Source: Marispirochaeta aestuarii (lineage in GTDB: Bacteria; Spirochaetota; Spirochaetia; JC444; Marispirochaetaceae). From it: DNA of 64,000 nucleotides. The notes below the pieces were generated by a model that was not told the DNA's origin, made no database searches, and saw nothing but the letters and a program-made list of their open reading frames with translations. Position numbers and translations under genes: made by a program. The stretch lies in NCBI RefSeq assembly GCF_002087085.1, contig NZ_MWQY01000020.1, forward strand, positions 1 to 64,000. The letters are read 5' to 3'. Of the stretch, positions 1 through 8,673 are shown one piece after another (position 1 is the first letter of the stretch; each line of letters opens with the position of its first letter).

Positions 1-113
1 TGTCCAAGTTTGATCACGATCTTTTCCGCCCCCTTCTCTTTCTGCCCGTCCGCGACAGCTCCAGTCACGAAGATAAGAGATACAAGAATAACAATTCCAA
101 CAATCTTTTTCAT
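1..113 (-). CDS. TRAP transporter substrate-binding protein, N-terminal fragment (DctP-like)
   Basis: Only the first 37 codons are inside the window; the rest lies beyond base 1. The reading starts MKKIVGIVILV, a Sec signal peptide, followed by a mature start around ADGQKEKGAEKIVIKLG. The closing IKLG strand start is typical of DctP-family TRAP receptors, but this is short evidence. A strong Shine-Dalgarno GGAGG (complement of 119-124) precedes the ATG whose complement is at 111-113. The gene is read away from the LacI-type palindrome at 139-172, so it is probably the substrate-capture component of the same regulon. An ABC binding protein is the main alternative. Confidence 0.6.
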   Translation of the reverse strand, partial: MKKIVGIVILVSLIFVTGAVADGQKEKGAEKIVIKLG

Positions 114-138
114 TTTATCCTCCTTAAAAAAGCACAAC

Positions 139-193
139 GATACAGTGATGTATACGTATACATCACTGTATCATCACATTTATGGTCCGTCAA
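139..193 (-). promoter_or_regulatory. LacI-type operator and promoter of the TRAP receptor gene
   Basis: Bases 139-172 form a perfect 34-base palindrome centred between 155 and 156, with core ATGTATAC/GTATACAT. On the minus strand a TTGACG (188-193) and TACAGT (165-170) are separated by 17 bases, so the palindrome covers the -10. It is the longest of four related sites in the first 10 kb. Repression by the LacI-family protein at 7636-8658 is inferred from co-location. Confidence 0.8.
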
Positions 194-268
194 CTTTTTC
201 TTTTCTGACTTTTAAGTTCCTCGTAAATCCTGAAAATACATAACGAACTAGGCTCCTAAAAAATGGAA

Positions 269-1048
269 TCATGAAAAGCTCTCACGAAACATCCGGAGAC
301 GTTCTCGAGCCACGCTGCTAAGGGTAGTTGTATCGGAAAAGAAAAAGACCATACTGTAGCCACGTTCATACTTTTCCTTTGCATCCTCCCAAGTCCCCGC
401 CACAGTCGCAAGAGATTTTCCAGAGGAAATTACTTTCTCTTCTATTACACGGATAGACTTCTGTACTTCGTCGGCCTTCGGGTTGCCAAAATAGCCCATA
501 TTGGTAGCAAGATCCATGGGACCGATAAAAATACCGTCCAATCTGCCGACGGACAGGATTTCATCCAGATGACTGACCGCTTCGGGAGTTTCTACTGCTG
601 TCATAAGAAAAACTTCTTCATTTGAACTTTTAAGATAGTCCATAGAGTTATTTCCGTAGTGAGCAGCACGTGGGCTGCCGGCGACCCCTCGGATACCATC
701 GGAAGGATAGGATACAGCACTAACCGCCGCGAGCGTTTCTTCCTTGGAATTGACATAGGGAACCAAGAGACCGTAGACCCCAGCATCCAATATCCTTTTA
801 ATCTGAACAAAATCATTCCATGGGGCCCGGCAAAACGGTATCGCCACTTCTCCCTTCATTGCCTGAATCTGATGAATCGTAGCCATGATGTCTCCTGGTC
901 CGTGTTCCAGGTCGATCATTAAAGCGTCATAGCCTGCTTCAGCAAGGATCTCCGTGGTTATGGGACTTCCAGACTGGCACCAGGCACCGGAGACTTTTTT
1001 CCCTTGCTTCAGCATGGCTTTTACAATATTCTTGTTTTTTTCCAGCAT
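269..1048 (-). CDS. HpcH/HpaI-family 2-keto-3-deoxy-sugar-acid type aldolase
   Basis: This 259-residue protein has the normal length of class II HpcH/HpaI aldolases, which cleave 2-keto-3-deoxy acids into pyruvate and an aldehyde. Visible family landmarks are IDLEHGP (about 45-51, with the catalytic His49), Arg74 in FCRAPWND, the GVYGLLVPYV strand (90-99), YPSDGIRGV (114-122), and the metal ligands Glu153 (VETPEAV) and Asp179 (IGPMDLA). The start at 1048 has a GGAAAGGA Shine-Dalgarno just inside the 17-base gap after the transaldolase gene. A longer reading to 1195 would overlap that gene deeply and is not preferred. It is the last gene of the operon reading down from 6465. The true substrate cannot be told from sequence. 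Confidence 0.85.
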   Translation of the reverse strand: MLEKNKNIVKAMLKQGKKVSGAWCQSGSPITTEILAEAGYDALMIDLEHGPGDIMATIHQIQAMKGEVAIPFCRAPWNDFVQIKRILDAGVYGLLVPYVNSKEETLAAVSAVSYPSDGIRGVAGSPRAAHYGNNSMDYLKSSNEEVFLMTAVETPEAVSHLDEILSVGRLDGIFIGPMDLATNMGYFGNPKADEVQKSIRVIEEKVISSGKSLATVAGTWEDAKEKYERGYSMVFFFSDTTTLSSVARERLRMFRESFS

Positions 1049-1065
1049 CTTTTTTTCCTTTCCGC

Positions 1066-2112
1066 CTAGCGGTCTCGGCTTCGTTGCTCGATTATTCGGG
1101 AGGCTTCTGACCAGGCCTTCTCGAAGGATTCTCTGAACAGTACTACAGGACCGTACTCTTCGTACTCTGATGGTTTCAGTCCCGTTATTCTCCAAGCTCT
1201 TCCAAATTCACCGATCCGGTCAAGCAGTTCATCCAGAACACCTTCGGGGACCAATGCATGATATCTGTCCACCACCGGAGGATCCAATTCGATAAGTTCT
1301 TCTGCAGTTCCTTTCCAGTTGATGGTCACGCAACAATCAGCGCCTACCATCTCCGTAAAATGGTGAAGTCCACGGGCACCACCGCCGATAAACCCCACTT
1401 CGCTGCCCCGTTCGTCAAGCAATCTCCGTATTTTTCGCGCCACGATCATTCCCGCCTGCCATAGAGTGTCGGGGCTGATTTGGATAGAGTTTTCTGAAAC
1501 ATGATTCTGGAGATACTCATCAAATATGCCGGTAATATGGGAAAAGTAAACCGAAGGCATAGTCCTTCCTCCGGCGGCTACACGATCATAAATATCACAT
1601 ACATCCAGGGCTTGACGAACTCCCATAACTTCGGTTGCGTTAACAGGTATGCCTTCGGACAGGAGTATTTCAATTGCCTTCAGACCATCCTCGGTTACGG
1701 GAACCTTTGCCATAATATTAAGCCCCGCTTCTCGATTGAACCGCGCATTTCGAAGGATATTCTCTACATCCTCTTTGAAAGGATTTCCCTGAATGCTTAC
1801 ATATCCATATTTCCCATTACTTTTTTCCCAGAGAGGCAGGAATTTTTGAGCCACCGCCGCGACCAGATCCCGTTGAACAGTCTCCTGGACAAGGTCTATA
1901 TCCTCAACACTCTGCAGGATCTTATCCAGCCGTTCAAAAGCATAATCCTTTTCCTCGTCATTGGTTAACATCTTGTATACATAGGAGGGATTCTGGGTAC
2001 AACCCACAGCTCCGGCAGCGAGAGAAAGATCCGCTTCTTTTCGAGTAACATTATTTATCCAGAACCTAGTTGGAGTCTGTGTGACAACTCGGTGAAAATA
2101 TCCTTTCTTCAT
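1066..2112 (-). CDS. transaldolase-family protein
   Basis: The 348-residue protein has the transaldolase barrel. Landmarks are FWINNVTRKE (17-26), TQNPS (39-43, TTNPS in classical enzymes) and the Schiff-base lysine at about Lys136 in MAKVPVTEDGLKAI. It is clearly longer than the roughly 215-residue MipB/TalC type, and its C-terminal part beyond about 250 is not one I recognise. A Shine-Dalgarno AGGAGAT overlaps the stop codon of the upstream isomerase gene, 11 bases away. Placed between an isomerase and an aldolase and with no sugar kinase nearby, it may act on an unphosphorylated or otherwise substituted ketose. That role is inference; the family assignment is firm. Confidence 0.85.
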   Translation of the reverse strand: MKKGYFHRVVTQTPTRFWINNVTRKEADLSLAAGAVGCTQNPSYVYKMLTNDEEKDYAFERLDKILQSVEDIDLVQETVQRDLVAAVAQKFLPLWEKSNGKYGYVSIQGNPFKEDVENILRNARFNREAGLNIMAKVPVTEDGLKAIEILLSEGIPVNATEVMGVRQALDVCDIYDRVAAGGRTMPSVYFSHITGIFDEYLQNHVSENSIQISPDTLWQAGMIVARKIRRLLDERGSEVGFIGGGARGLHHFTEMVGADCCVTINWKGTAEELIELDPPVVDRYHALVPEGVLDELLDRIGEFGRAWRITGLKPSEYEEYGPVVLFRESFEKAWSEASRIIEQRSRDR

Positions 2113-2123
2113 GTCCTTATCTC

Positions 2124-3554
2124 CTAGGCAAAGACTTCCGCTTCAATATCCAATATGCTACAAACTTCCAACAGCTCATTAAGATAGTTCCCTTCAACAC
2201 CGGATATGTGGTTTGATCCATATTCGTTTATAAAGGCATCCAGGTCAAAATCCACCTTAGCAAAAAGGGCGGGAAGCTGATGAGGACCCCGGGCTTCGAT
2301 AAATTCTTCAAGCATTTCTTTAGTAGGATCTTCAGCCTGACAGGGGATAATTGCCATTTTGTACTTACCGTTTTTGCGGTATAGTCGAGCCAACTGCATT
2401 GGTCCGGGAGCTGCATTAAAATAGGTAATCCCGCCGCCTCCCGGACGAACAGACTGCTTGATAACGATTTTCTTCAGATTCTCCCGAGTATCATTACTCC
2501 GGTTGGCATAATACACGCAAAGAGCACCGCAGTTTACACAATACATCTTCTTCCGGTCATTATCTATATGACTGACATCGGCAAAGAATGTGGGCTTGCC
2601 CCCGGATAGCAGCTTAAGGATCTGTTGGGTAAGGGCGCCGTCGGCATCGGCTTCACAAGCTATGGGAGTAGTCTCTTTTTCGCCCTCAGCATCATCATAG
2701 TTAGCCAGTAAAGCCTGGGTAATACACTGGGGAACATAGGAATTGGAGAGCTCGTGCATACACTTCAGTGCGACGAAATCCATACCGTACTCTTTTACCA
2801 GATCCTTTGTTGCCAGATAGCAGGCAATTTGAAAATCGAATTTCTCTTTTGTGAGCTTGGCATCATTGTAGACCACTTCGCTTACACCAGCTTCCAGCCA
2901 ATCCCGGTGTTTATCGATTCTGTCCTGGGGAATGGTTTCAGCAACTCGAATAATCTCCACTTGGTCCAGATGCTCCGAATCTACACCGAATTGGGTTTTC
3001 CACTGCATGGGATCGTAGGTGCTCGTATCAATACCGATTGACCGTCCTCCAAAAAGACCGAAAACGGATCCCTTGAGCTTCTCTCTGACCGCTGCCGCGT
3101 TGAGCAAAGGCAAGACTTTCCTTTGATAAATCTCTCCATCATAATTCTCTCGGATACATCGATGGGGAAATCCAATCTGAGAAAGAGCACCCGAAGCTCC
3201 CAGTAAACCGACGCATCCATGGGAGCCCGGATCCCGGTTACCCAAGATTACGGTAAAAATGCCCATGCGCTGGACACCGTGGACAACGAGGTTAGGGCTT
3301 GTCCAGCATGGAACATGTGCCACAAGAACGTCGACATTCTGTGACTTGAGATAATCAACAGCATCATTAATCTGATCCCGGGTGCGAGCCACTTCCTCGG
3401 CACAAACTAATTCGACAGGGAGTTTCTTCAGTTCCGCCATTGCTTTTTGATGAAGCGGAATGGCCAAGCGTGAGAAAACGTTTTTCCACATATCCGGACG
3501 ATGATCGCCGAATGTCATAAAACCGATTCTCGCTACATCACTTGTTATTCGCAT
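2124..3554 (-). CDS. L-fucose/L-arabinose isomerase-family protein
   Basis: This 476-residue protein belongs to the aldose-ketose isomerase group (FucI/AraA fold, COG2407-like). The N-terminal half is a Rossmann-like substrate domain. The C-terminal half carries candidate metal and active-site residues Glu268 in KCMHELS and Glu301/Asp303 in CEADADGALT, the signature of the L-fucose isomerase C-terminal domain, followed by FFADVSHIDN. The start at 3554 is set by AGGAGAG upstream; it lies 17 bases inside the preceding SDR gene, so translation is probably coupled. An upstream in-frame start at 3674 would overlap the SDR gene by more than 130 bases and is rejected. The substrate sugar is unknown. 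Confidence 0.8.
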   Translation of the reverse strand: MRITSDVARIGFMTFGDHRPDMWKNVFSRLAIPLHQKAMAELKKLPVELVCAEEVARTRDQINDAVDYLKSQNVDVLVAHVPCWTSPNLVVHGVQRMGIFTVILGNRDPGSHGCVGLLGASGALSQIGFPHRCIRENYDGEIYQRKVLPLLNAAAVREKLKGSVFGLFGGRSIGIDTSTYDPMQWKTQFGVDSEHLDQVEIIRVAETIPQDRIDKHRDWLEAGVSEVVYNDAKLTKEKFDFQIACYLATKDLVKEYGMDFVALKCMHELSNSYVPQCITQALLANYDDAEGEKETTPIACEADADGALTQQILKLLSGGKPTFFADVSHIDNDRKKMYCVNCGALCVYYANRSNDTRENLKKIVIKQSVRPGGGGITYFNAAPGPMQLARLYRKNGKYKMAIIPCQAEDPTKEMLEEFIEARGPHQLPALFAKVDFDLDAFINEYGSNHISGVEGNYLNELLEVCSILDIEAEVFA

Positions 3555-4389
3555 TGCTCTCTCCTTTCTTATACTCCTGGAGCAGGTTAAAATCCTGCTC
3601 TGTAACAGTCTTGAATCCTGGTACTGGAAACGCTTGGAAACTTCGACCGCCATCGTTATAAATTGATTGTCCAAAAATGAAATCCGAATCGTCTGACGCT
3701 AAAAATACCGCCAGACGACCGCATTCTTCAGGGGTTCCGATCCTGCCTATCGGAGTACGGGAAATCACGGTGTTATACAGCTGCTCATCCGATCCGACCC
3801 GTCGCATTAGTTCCGTATCAATCGGTCCCGGCGCCATGGCGTTTACCTTGATTCCGTACGGCGCCAGAGCGACTGCCTGTACTTTGGTTAGCTGCTGTAT
3901 TGCCCCCTTGGATGTTGTATAAACCATTTGGCTATCCAGAGCGAGATATGCATTTACAGAGGAAATATTTATGATAACCCCGCCCTCGCCCTGCCTTGCC
4001 ATACGCCTGGCTGCATACTGACCGCCAAAAAACAGCCCCCGGAGATTTACATCCATGATCCTGTCATACTGCTCAGGAGTGATATCAAGATAGCGCGTCT
4101 TGTCGGGATCATTGATCCCCGCATTGGCAACATAAATATCCAGGCGTCCGAACTTCTCTACCGTAAAATCCACCAGCATTTCCAGATCATCCAGAACAGA
4201 CACATCGCATTTCGTAAAGACGGCATCTCCATCAAGAGCCTTCAGCTCTCCGCAAGCTGCTTCACCCTGCTCCTCATTTCTCGAGCAGATGACGACCTTT
4301 GCTCCTTCACGGATAAATTCTTTCGCTATGCCCAGGCCTATTCCTTTTGATCCGCCGGTTACAATAGCAACCTTATCCTTAAGTCTCAC
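3538..4389 (-). CDS. short-chain dehydrogenase/reductase (SDR)
   Basis: The 283-residue protein is a classical SDR. It has the cofactor loop TGGSKGIG (11-18), NAG (89-91), the active-site Ser143/144 in NISS, and Tyr157-x3-Lys161 in YTTSK. It begins with GTG (complement at 4387-4389) behind AGGAGG. A C-terminal extension of about 25 residues follows the usual SDR end. It probably oxidises or reduces a sugar or sugar-acid carbonyl. An intrinsic-terminator-like hairpin separates it from the upstream creatininase gene, so it and the genes after it may be expressed less than the first two genes. Confidence 0.85.
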   Translation of the reverse strand: MRLKDKVAIVTGGSKGIGLGIAKEFIREGAKVVICSRNEEQGEAACGELKALDGDAVFTKCDVSVLDDLEMLVDFTVEKFGRLDIYVANAGINDPDKTRYLDITPEQYDRIMDVNLRGLFFGGQYAARRMARQGEGGVIINISSVNAYLALDSQMVYTTSKGAIQQLTKVQAVALAPYGIKVNAMAPGPIDTELMRRVGSDEQLYNTVISRTPIGRIGTPEECGRLAVFLASDDSDFIFGQSIYNDGGRSFQAFPVPGFKTVTEQDFNLLQEYKKGESNANNK

Positions 4390-4403
4390 TCTTTCCTCCT
4401 GTT

Positions 4404-4439
4404 AAAAAACGACTTTCGGTCATCATGGCCGAAAGTCGT
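4404..4439 (-). terminator. hairpin plus T-run inside the catabolic operon
   Basis: On the minus strand a 13-bp stem with one G-U pair (arms 4427-4439 and 4409-4421, 5-base loop) is followed directly by six T residues (A-run 4404-4409). This is the form of an intrinsic terminator or attenuator. It sits between the creatininase and SDR genes, in the middle of an otherwise continuous operon. Confidence 0.7.
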
Positions 4440-4449
4440 CTAAGCGCTC

Positions 4450-5355
4450 TTATTTTTTTAGCCGCCCTTTTTCATCATGATCTTTATCATACTTAATCTG
4501 ATCAGTATAATTGTATCCAATGGGGTTTCTAAATCCTAGAGGATTGATGCCGCAGGCATATTTCTTCCGTATCTCCTCGACCAGACGTACATAATGATTC
4601 GCTACCCCTTCTACAAGCTTTTCACCTTTCTCTCGACTTGCACTTGTAGGATCGCCGATTGTGCCGTTGTCCAGATCATCTTTTTCCGGTAGAGCGAAAG
4701 TGCCTTCGAAGTGATAAAGCATACCCGGCGCCGCTGCTGCCCCCGGCGCGATCTTCCAGTCACCTTCAATCAGGCCTTGTCCACCACCTGGTTCGGCAAG
4801 ACTCATGTCGATCATTTCAGGATACAGGTACAGTCCAACCGAAGTCTCCGCTTCATCAGCATGCCACATATAGTCCTTCAGGACTGTTTTATTATCACGA
4901 AGAAAATCGTACCATGTTGAGGAAATGGTAAAATAACCTTCGATGCCCAGTTTGTGGACCGCCACAATCGTGGAGGACACCTGTCCATGAGCGGAAATAA
5001 TGATAAATTTGTTAAAACCGGATACTGCCGCACCGCGAACGATGTCCATAAGAAGTGCGATATGAGTCTCGAAAGTCAGAGGAATCGTTCCAGGCATTCC
5101 CCAATGGTGGTGAGGATGAGACCCGTACATGGGGCATGGCAAGAGCATGGCGCCCGTCTTTTCGGCAACTTTTTCTGCTATACCTATAGCGTTAAAAGTA
5201 TCCATTCCACAGGGGCAGTGTGCCGCATGCTGTTCGATCGCCCCGATGGGCAGAATGGCAACATCACAGACGTCTTTCGCATAGGCCGAATTGACCGGAG
5301 CGGAATTCTCGTGAAACCAAACAGACTTTCTTCCTTCTAGTCCTTCTTTTAGCAT
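4450..5355 (-). CDS. creatininase-family amidohydrolase
   Basis: The 301-residue protein has the creatininase fold landmarks: LPIGAIEQHAAHCPCGMDT with metal ligands Glu41, His43 and Asp52, GSHPHHHWGMPGT (78-90), SAHGQ with His123, and HADEAETS with Glu170. Family members hydrolyse cyclic or linear amides (creatinine, FAPy, mycofactocin precursor), so its role in a sugar operon is not obvious. It might act on a lactam or lactone-like intermediate. The start at 5355 has AAGGAGAG; a longer in-frame start at 5391 lacks one. It follows the Ldh2-type gene by 54 bases. Confidence 0.85.
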   Translation of the reverse strand: MLKEGLEGRKSVWFHENSAPVNSAYAKDVCDVAILPIGAIEQHAAHCPCGMDTFNAIGIAEKVAEKTGAMLLPCPMYGSHPHHHWGMPGTIPLTFETHIALLMDIVRGAAVSGFNKFIIISAHGQVSSTIVAVHKLGIEGYFTISSTWYDFLRDNKTVLKDYMWHADEAETSVGLYLYPEMIDMSLAEPGGGQGLIEGDWKIAPGAAAAPGMLYHFEGTFALPEKDDLDNGTIGDPTSASREKGEKLVEGVANHYVRLVEEIRKKYACGINPLGFRNPIGYNYTDQIKYDKDHDEKGRLKK

Positions 5356-5409
5356 CTTATCTCTCCTTAATACGTGAAAAAAATATTCCAAAAACTCATA
5401 GAGTTCCTG

Positions 5410-6465
5410 TTACAAGGGAAACGATATTTTCAGTTGATGCGCTAATGCTTTCAACTCTTCAGAGAGGGTCACCGGCACGGGTATGCCCGAGACCTTCCTC
5501 TCCTGTTCGTTTTTACACTCAATCTCTCCCGGCACGATCTGATGTATATTCGGATCGTTCATTGGTGTATTACGGATCATACGGGCCCATTCAGTGATCC
5601 TCTCCTCATAATCCTGTTTCACGAGAAAAAAGGAAGGATTGATTGTCATGAAGAGGTGTGTCGTAAGACTGGTTTCGTCAGGATTCTTGTACATGCTTTT
5701 CAAATCATGAAGGAACGGACCTCCGCTCAATACCCCGGTAACGAGATCCACGAACAAGGACAATCCGAAACCTTTGTGCATCCCTACCGGCAACAGAAAA
5801 CCTTCAAAGCCCTTTTGAGGGTCATCGGTCTCATCCCCTTCCTTGGTAACCGCCCAATTGGTGGGTATTTTTTCTCCTTTTTTGGCCGCGAGCAGCAGCT
5901 TCCCGCCAGCCACTGCGGATAAGGAGATATCAAGAACGAAAGGATGATCGCCAGTCATAGGAGCAGCTACAGCAATAGGATTATTCCCGGTGGAAGGTTT
6001 CGTATTACCCTTCATGCCTATGTTGGGAATAACGTTGGTACTTGCTATCCCAATCAAACCGGCCTCGACGGCAAGACGTGCATACAGAGCCGCCGCCCCG
6101 AAGTGATTACTGTTTCGCACAAGAGTCATTCCTATTCCGAAGGTCTTCGCCTGCTCTATGGCTTTCTCCATCCCGGCCCTTCCAAGGACGAACCCCATTC
6201 CTCCATCGCCGTCCAGCAGGGCTACTGGACCGCTACTCGGCAAAAGTGACTTGATTTCCGGTGTCGGATTCACCGCACCTGAAATAACTCGTTTAAGATA
6301 GACAGGAACGCGAAGCACGCCGTGGGAATCGACTCCCCAAAGGTTGGTTTTTACTAAACAGTCGGCGGTAAAATCGGCATCCGGACCATTCATCCCGCCT
6401 TTGCGGAACAGATCAGCAATAAACCTGCGAAGCACATCCGGCTGAACCATTATGTCTTTATCCAT
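5410..6465 (-). CDS. malate/L-lactate dehydrogenase (Ldh2)-family oxidoreductase
   Basis: The 351-residue protein matches the NAD(P)-dependent Ldh2/MDH2 family, which includes L-sulfolactate, ureidoglycolate and 2,3-diketogulonate reductases. It shows the conserved WGVDSHGVLRVPVYL segment with catalytic His48 and Arg52, NSNHFGAAALYA, and TGNNPIAVAAP. It likely interconverts a 2-hydroxy and a 2-keto acid. It is the first gene of the six-gene operon, directly behind an operator that overlaps its promoter. The Shine-Dalgarno is GGAGAGGGT just before the ATG at 6465. Confidence 0.85.
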   Translation of the reverse strand: MDKDIMVQPDVLRRFIADLFRKGGMNGPDADFTADCLVKTNLWGVDSHGVLRVPVYLKRVISGAVNPTPEIKSLLPSSGPVALLDGDGGMGFVLGRAGMEKAIEQAKTFGIGMTLVRNSNHFGAAALYARLAVEAGLIGIASTNVIPNIGMKGNTKPSTGNNPIAVAAPMTGDHPFVLDISLSAVAGGKLLLAAKKGEKIPTNWAVTKEGDETDDPQKGFEGFLLPVGMHKGFGLSLFVDLVTGVLSGGPFLHDLKSMYKNPDETSLTTHLFMTINPSFFLVKQDYEERITEWARMIRNTPMNDPNIHQIVPGEIECKNEQERKVSGIPVPVTLSEELKALAHQLKISFPL

Positions 6466-6474
6466 ACCCTCTCC

Positions 6475-6505
6475 AATGTATACGTATTCATTTCTGACAA
6501 AACAA
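6475..6505 (-). promoter_or_regulatory. LacI-type operator and promoter of the six-gene operon
   Basis: Bases 6475-6492 match the 18-base operator at 17 of 18 positions (one break in symmetry). On the minus strand TTGTTT (6500-6505) and TATACA (6477-6482) are 17 apart, so the operator covers the -10. The -35 abuts the stop codon of the SMP-30 gene. Confidence 0.7.
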
Positions 6506-7396
6506 TTACCTGATTTTCATCCGGTAAACAGTAGACGTTGCGGTAATATACAGGGTTCTCTCGTCCTCTCCCCAGGTAAAATTTGCCGCTACTTCAGGAA
6601 TATTGATCCGTCCAAGACAATCACCGTCTTCATCGATTATGAATATACCCCCCGGCCCCGTACAGAAAATTGTGCCGCGGGAGGTACATTTCATACCATC
6701 AAGCACTCCGTCCCCGCTGCCCTGAGGAGACGAGAAGATGCGCTTGTTTTCCAGCATACCCTTCGTTCCGACATCGAAGGCAAAAATTATTCCCTGTGCG
6801 CTATCGTTTACATAGAGAATTTTTTCATCCGGGGAAAAGCAAAGTCCGTTGGGCAATTGCAGTCCATCTTCCAGCAAATAAAGAAAAGCGTTTCTCCGAT
6901 CATACATGTATACTCCCTGAAAAGAGAGTTCCGGCGGTCGAGGGATTCCAACACGCGGAAACCTGCCGGGCATGGGATCGGTGAAATATATATTCTTATC
7001 TGATTTAAGCACCACATCGTTCGGACTATTAAGACATCTTCCATTGTACGAATCGGCCAGAACCGTATAAGTCCCGGATCGTAAATCCGTTGCCGAAACA
7101 CGACTTGTACCGTGTTCGCAGGTAATGAGGATCCCGTCCTTGTCGTATGCGTTTCCGTTGGCGAGGTAGCTGTTTGGACGCAGCAGTGAAATTCCCTTAT
7201 TTTCATCCCAGCTATAGAGAGCATTGCCCGGAATGTCGCTAAAAATCAAACGATTTTGATCCTCTATCCAAACAGGACCTTCAAGAAAACGAAAACCCGT
7301 CGCCAACGTCTCCAGGAAAATCTGATTCTTTACAATCTGCCTAAACCTGTTATTAAAGGCTTCGACTTCAACCGGAATTTTGCTCGCTTCTTTCAT
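6506..7396 (-). CDS. SMP-30/gluconolactonase-family lactonase
   Basis: The 296-residue protein is a six-bladed propeller of the SMP-30/gluconolactonase/LRE type. Candidate divalent-metal ligands are Glu39 (LEGPVW), Asn126 (LNSPNDV), Asn183 (LPNGLCFSPD) and Asp198 (YVNDS), the standard set. No signal peptide is present, so it should act in the cytoplasm on a sugar lactone. The start at 7396 is an ATG behind GGGGAG; a TTG at 7408 would place the start inside the operator. It has its own operator-promoter and ends 40 bases before the Ldh2-type gene. Confidence 0.85.
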   Translation of the reverse strand: MKEASKIPVEVEAFNNRFRQIVKNQIFLETLATGFRFLEGPVWIEDQNRLIFSDIPGNALYSWDENKGISLLRPNSYLANGNAYDKDGILITCEHGTSRVSATDLRSGTYTVLADSYNGRCLNSPNDVVLKSDKNIYFTDPMPGRFPRVGIPRPPELSFQGVYMYDRRNAFLYLLEDGLQLPNGLCFSPDEKILYVNDSAQGIIFAFDVGTKGMLENKRIFSSPQGSGDGVLDGMKCTSRGTIFCTGPGGIFIIDEDGDCLGRINIPEVAANFTWGEDERTLYITATSTVYRMKIR

Positions 7397-7407
7397 CCTG
7401 CTCCCCA

Positions 7408-7449
7408 AATGTATACGTATACATTACCACGGGTTTTTTACCCTGTCAA
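7408..7449 (-). promoter_or_regulatory. LacI-type operator and promoter of the lactonase gene
   Basis: Bases 7408-7425 are a perfect 18-base palindrome with half-site AATGTATAC. On the minus strand TTGACA (7444-7449) and TAATGT (7421-7426) are spaced by 17, so the operator overlaps the -10 and start region. Confidence 0.8.
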
Positions 7450-7542
7450 GTTTTCTTTTTGATAAAAGTTACAATTTTATGCAAGGCACCTCAAAGAACT
7501 ACTGGTTTTCTCATATTCCAAGGCATCAAGATTTAGCCCGAT

Positions 7543-7581
7543 CCTCATCCTGCATCAAAGCATTATCAGTGCAGGATGAGG
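7543..7581. terminator. hairpin downstream of the lacI-type gene
   Basis: A perfect 12-bp stem (7543-7554 with 7570-7581, half CCTCATCCTGCA) and a 15-base loop lie about 55 bases after the regulator stop. There is no T-run on either side, so termination is uncertain; an RNA stability or processing role is equally possible. Confidence 0.4.
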
Positions 7582-7635
7582 CGATACAAAATATTTCCTT
7601 CTTGACCATAGAAAAAATACTACAGAGGAACTGTC

Positions 7636-8658
7636 CTAGGTTCGATCAATCACGGATTCTCTTTCGATTATTTCCCCGGAAATCATCCTTAGAACGACTT
7701 CATCCTTGTCGGAATCTATTTTTTCCAGCAGTACCTGAATCGTTACTTCTACCATTTCTTTCACTGGCTGATTGATGGTAGTGAGCTTGTAATGGGGGCT
7801 TGCTGCCATAACGGAATTGTTGAATCCGATTATCGACATATCGGCCGGGATCTGCAGATTAAACTCGTCCTCAAGACAATCAATCAGGCCAAAGGCCATC
7901 TCATCGCTGGCACAAAACACTGCATCAGGCAGAATGTTCTGTTTCATCATCTTCTTCCCCGCCTTAATGCCCGATTCGTAGGTATAGTCCCCAACATACC
8001 GATCGAAGAGTGTTTTTCCACTATTAGCCAGATATTGCTTTAGTCCTTTTTCTCTATCCATGTTGGTAGAACTGTTAACATCGCCCGAGAGATATGCAAT
8101 TTTTGAATGACCTCGGTTCAGCAAGTATTCTGCAGCATTCTCTCCAGCGCGTTTATTGTCCAAACAGATAGCACTTACATCCAAACCTTTGGAATATCGG
8201 TTAAACTGAACAACAGGAACATTCAGATCCATGCAGCTTCGTATCAATTTTGGAGAAAGTGATACTGCGGTTGTTATCAGTCCATCGACCTGATACTGAA
8301 ATGCGATGGGAATCACATCTTCCAAAGCTGCCGTCCTGGGTATATTCAAGAGCATTACGGTATACCCCCTGCTCTGCAAACCCAGGGTGAAGAAATCCAA
8401 TGCACCCAAGTAAAAATACCCGCCAAAAGCAGGGTTTACAATTCCGATGATGTTGGTTTTTCTCATATTCAAACTGCGAGCCAGGTTGTTAGGCTGGTAA
8501 TTCAGCTCTTTTGCGGCAGCCAGGACTTTTTTCCTAAGAACATCAGAAACCTTTTCGGCCGGTGTAAATACTCGCGACACCGTCGCCTGGGAAACACCGG
8601 CCATTTTTGCAACATCTATGGATGATACTCTTTTAAGATTTTTTTTCCCGGTGCTCAT
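7636..8658 (-). CDS. LacI-family transcriptional repressor
   Basis: The 340-residue protein has the LacI layout. A DNA-binding helix-turn-helix and hinge occupy residues about 12-65 (SSIDVAKMAGVSQATVSRVF, then YQPNNLARSL). A periplasmic-binding-protein-like effector domain follows from about 67 (NIIGIVNPAFGGYF) to the end. The recognition helix SQATVSRV is typical of proteins that bind centrally symmetric operators. Four palindromes with such symmetry lie in the flanking 10 kb, so it is the likely local repressor, induced by the pathway sugar or a product. A weak 15-base palindrome lies before its own start at 8674-8688. Confidence 0.9.
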   Translation of the reverse strand: MSTGKKNLKRVSSIDVAKMAGVSQATVSRVFTPAEKVSDVLRKKVLAAAKELNYQPNNLARSLNMRKTNIIGIVNPAFGGYFYLGALDFFTLGLQSRGYTVMLLNIPRTAALEDVIPIAFQYQVDGLITTAVSLSPKLIRSCMDLNVPVVQFNRYSKGLDVSAICLDNKRAGENAAEYLLNRGHSKIAYLSGDVNSSTNMDREKGLKQYLANSGKTLFDRYVGDYTYESGIKAGKKMMKQNILPDAVFCASDEMAFGLIDCLEDEFNLQIPADMSIIGFNNSVMAASPHYKLTTINQPVKEMVEVTIQVLLEKIDSDKDEVVLRMISGEIIERESVIDRT

Positions 8659-8673
8659 GGTACCCCTGCCGAT

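Noticed and set aside
10-243. A 77-codon open frame at the left edge on the plus strand
   Set aside because: It is antisense to the TRAP receptor start and runs through the operator.
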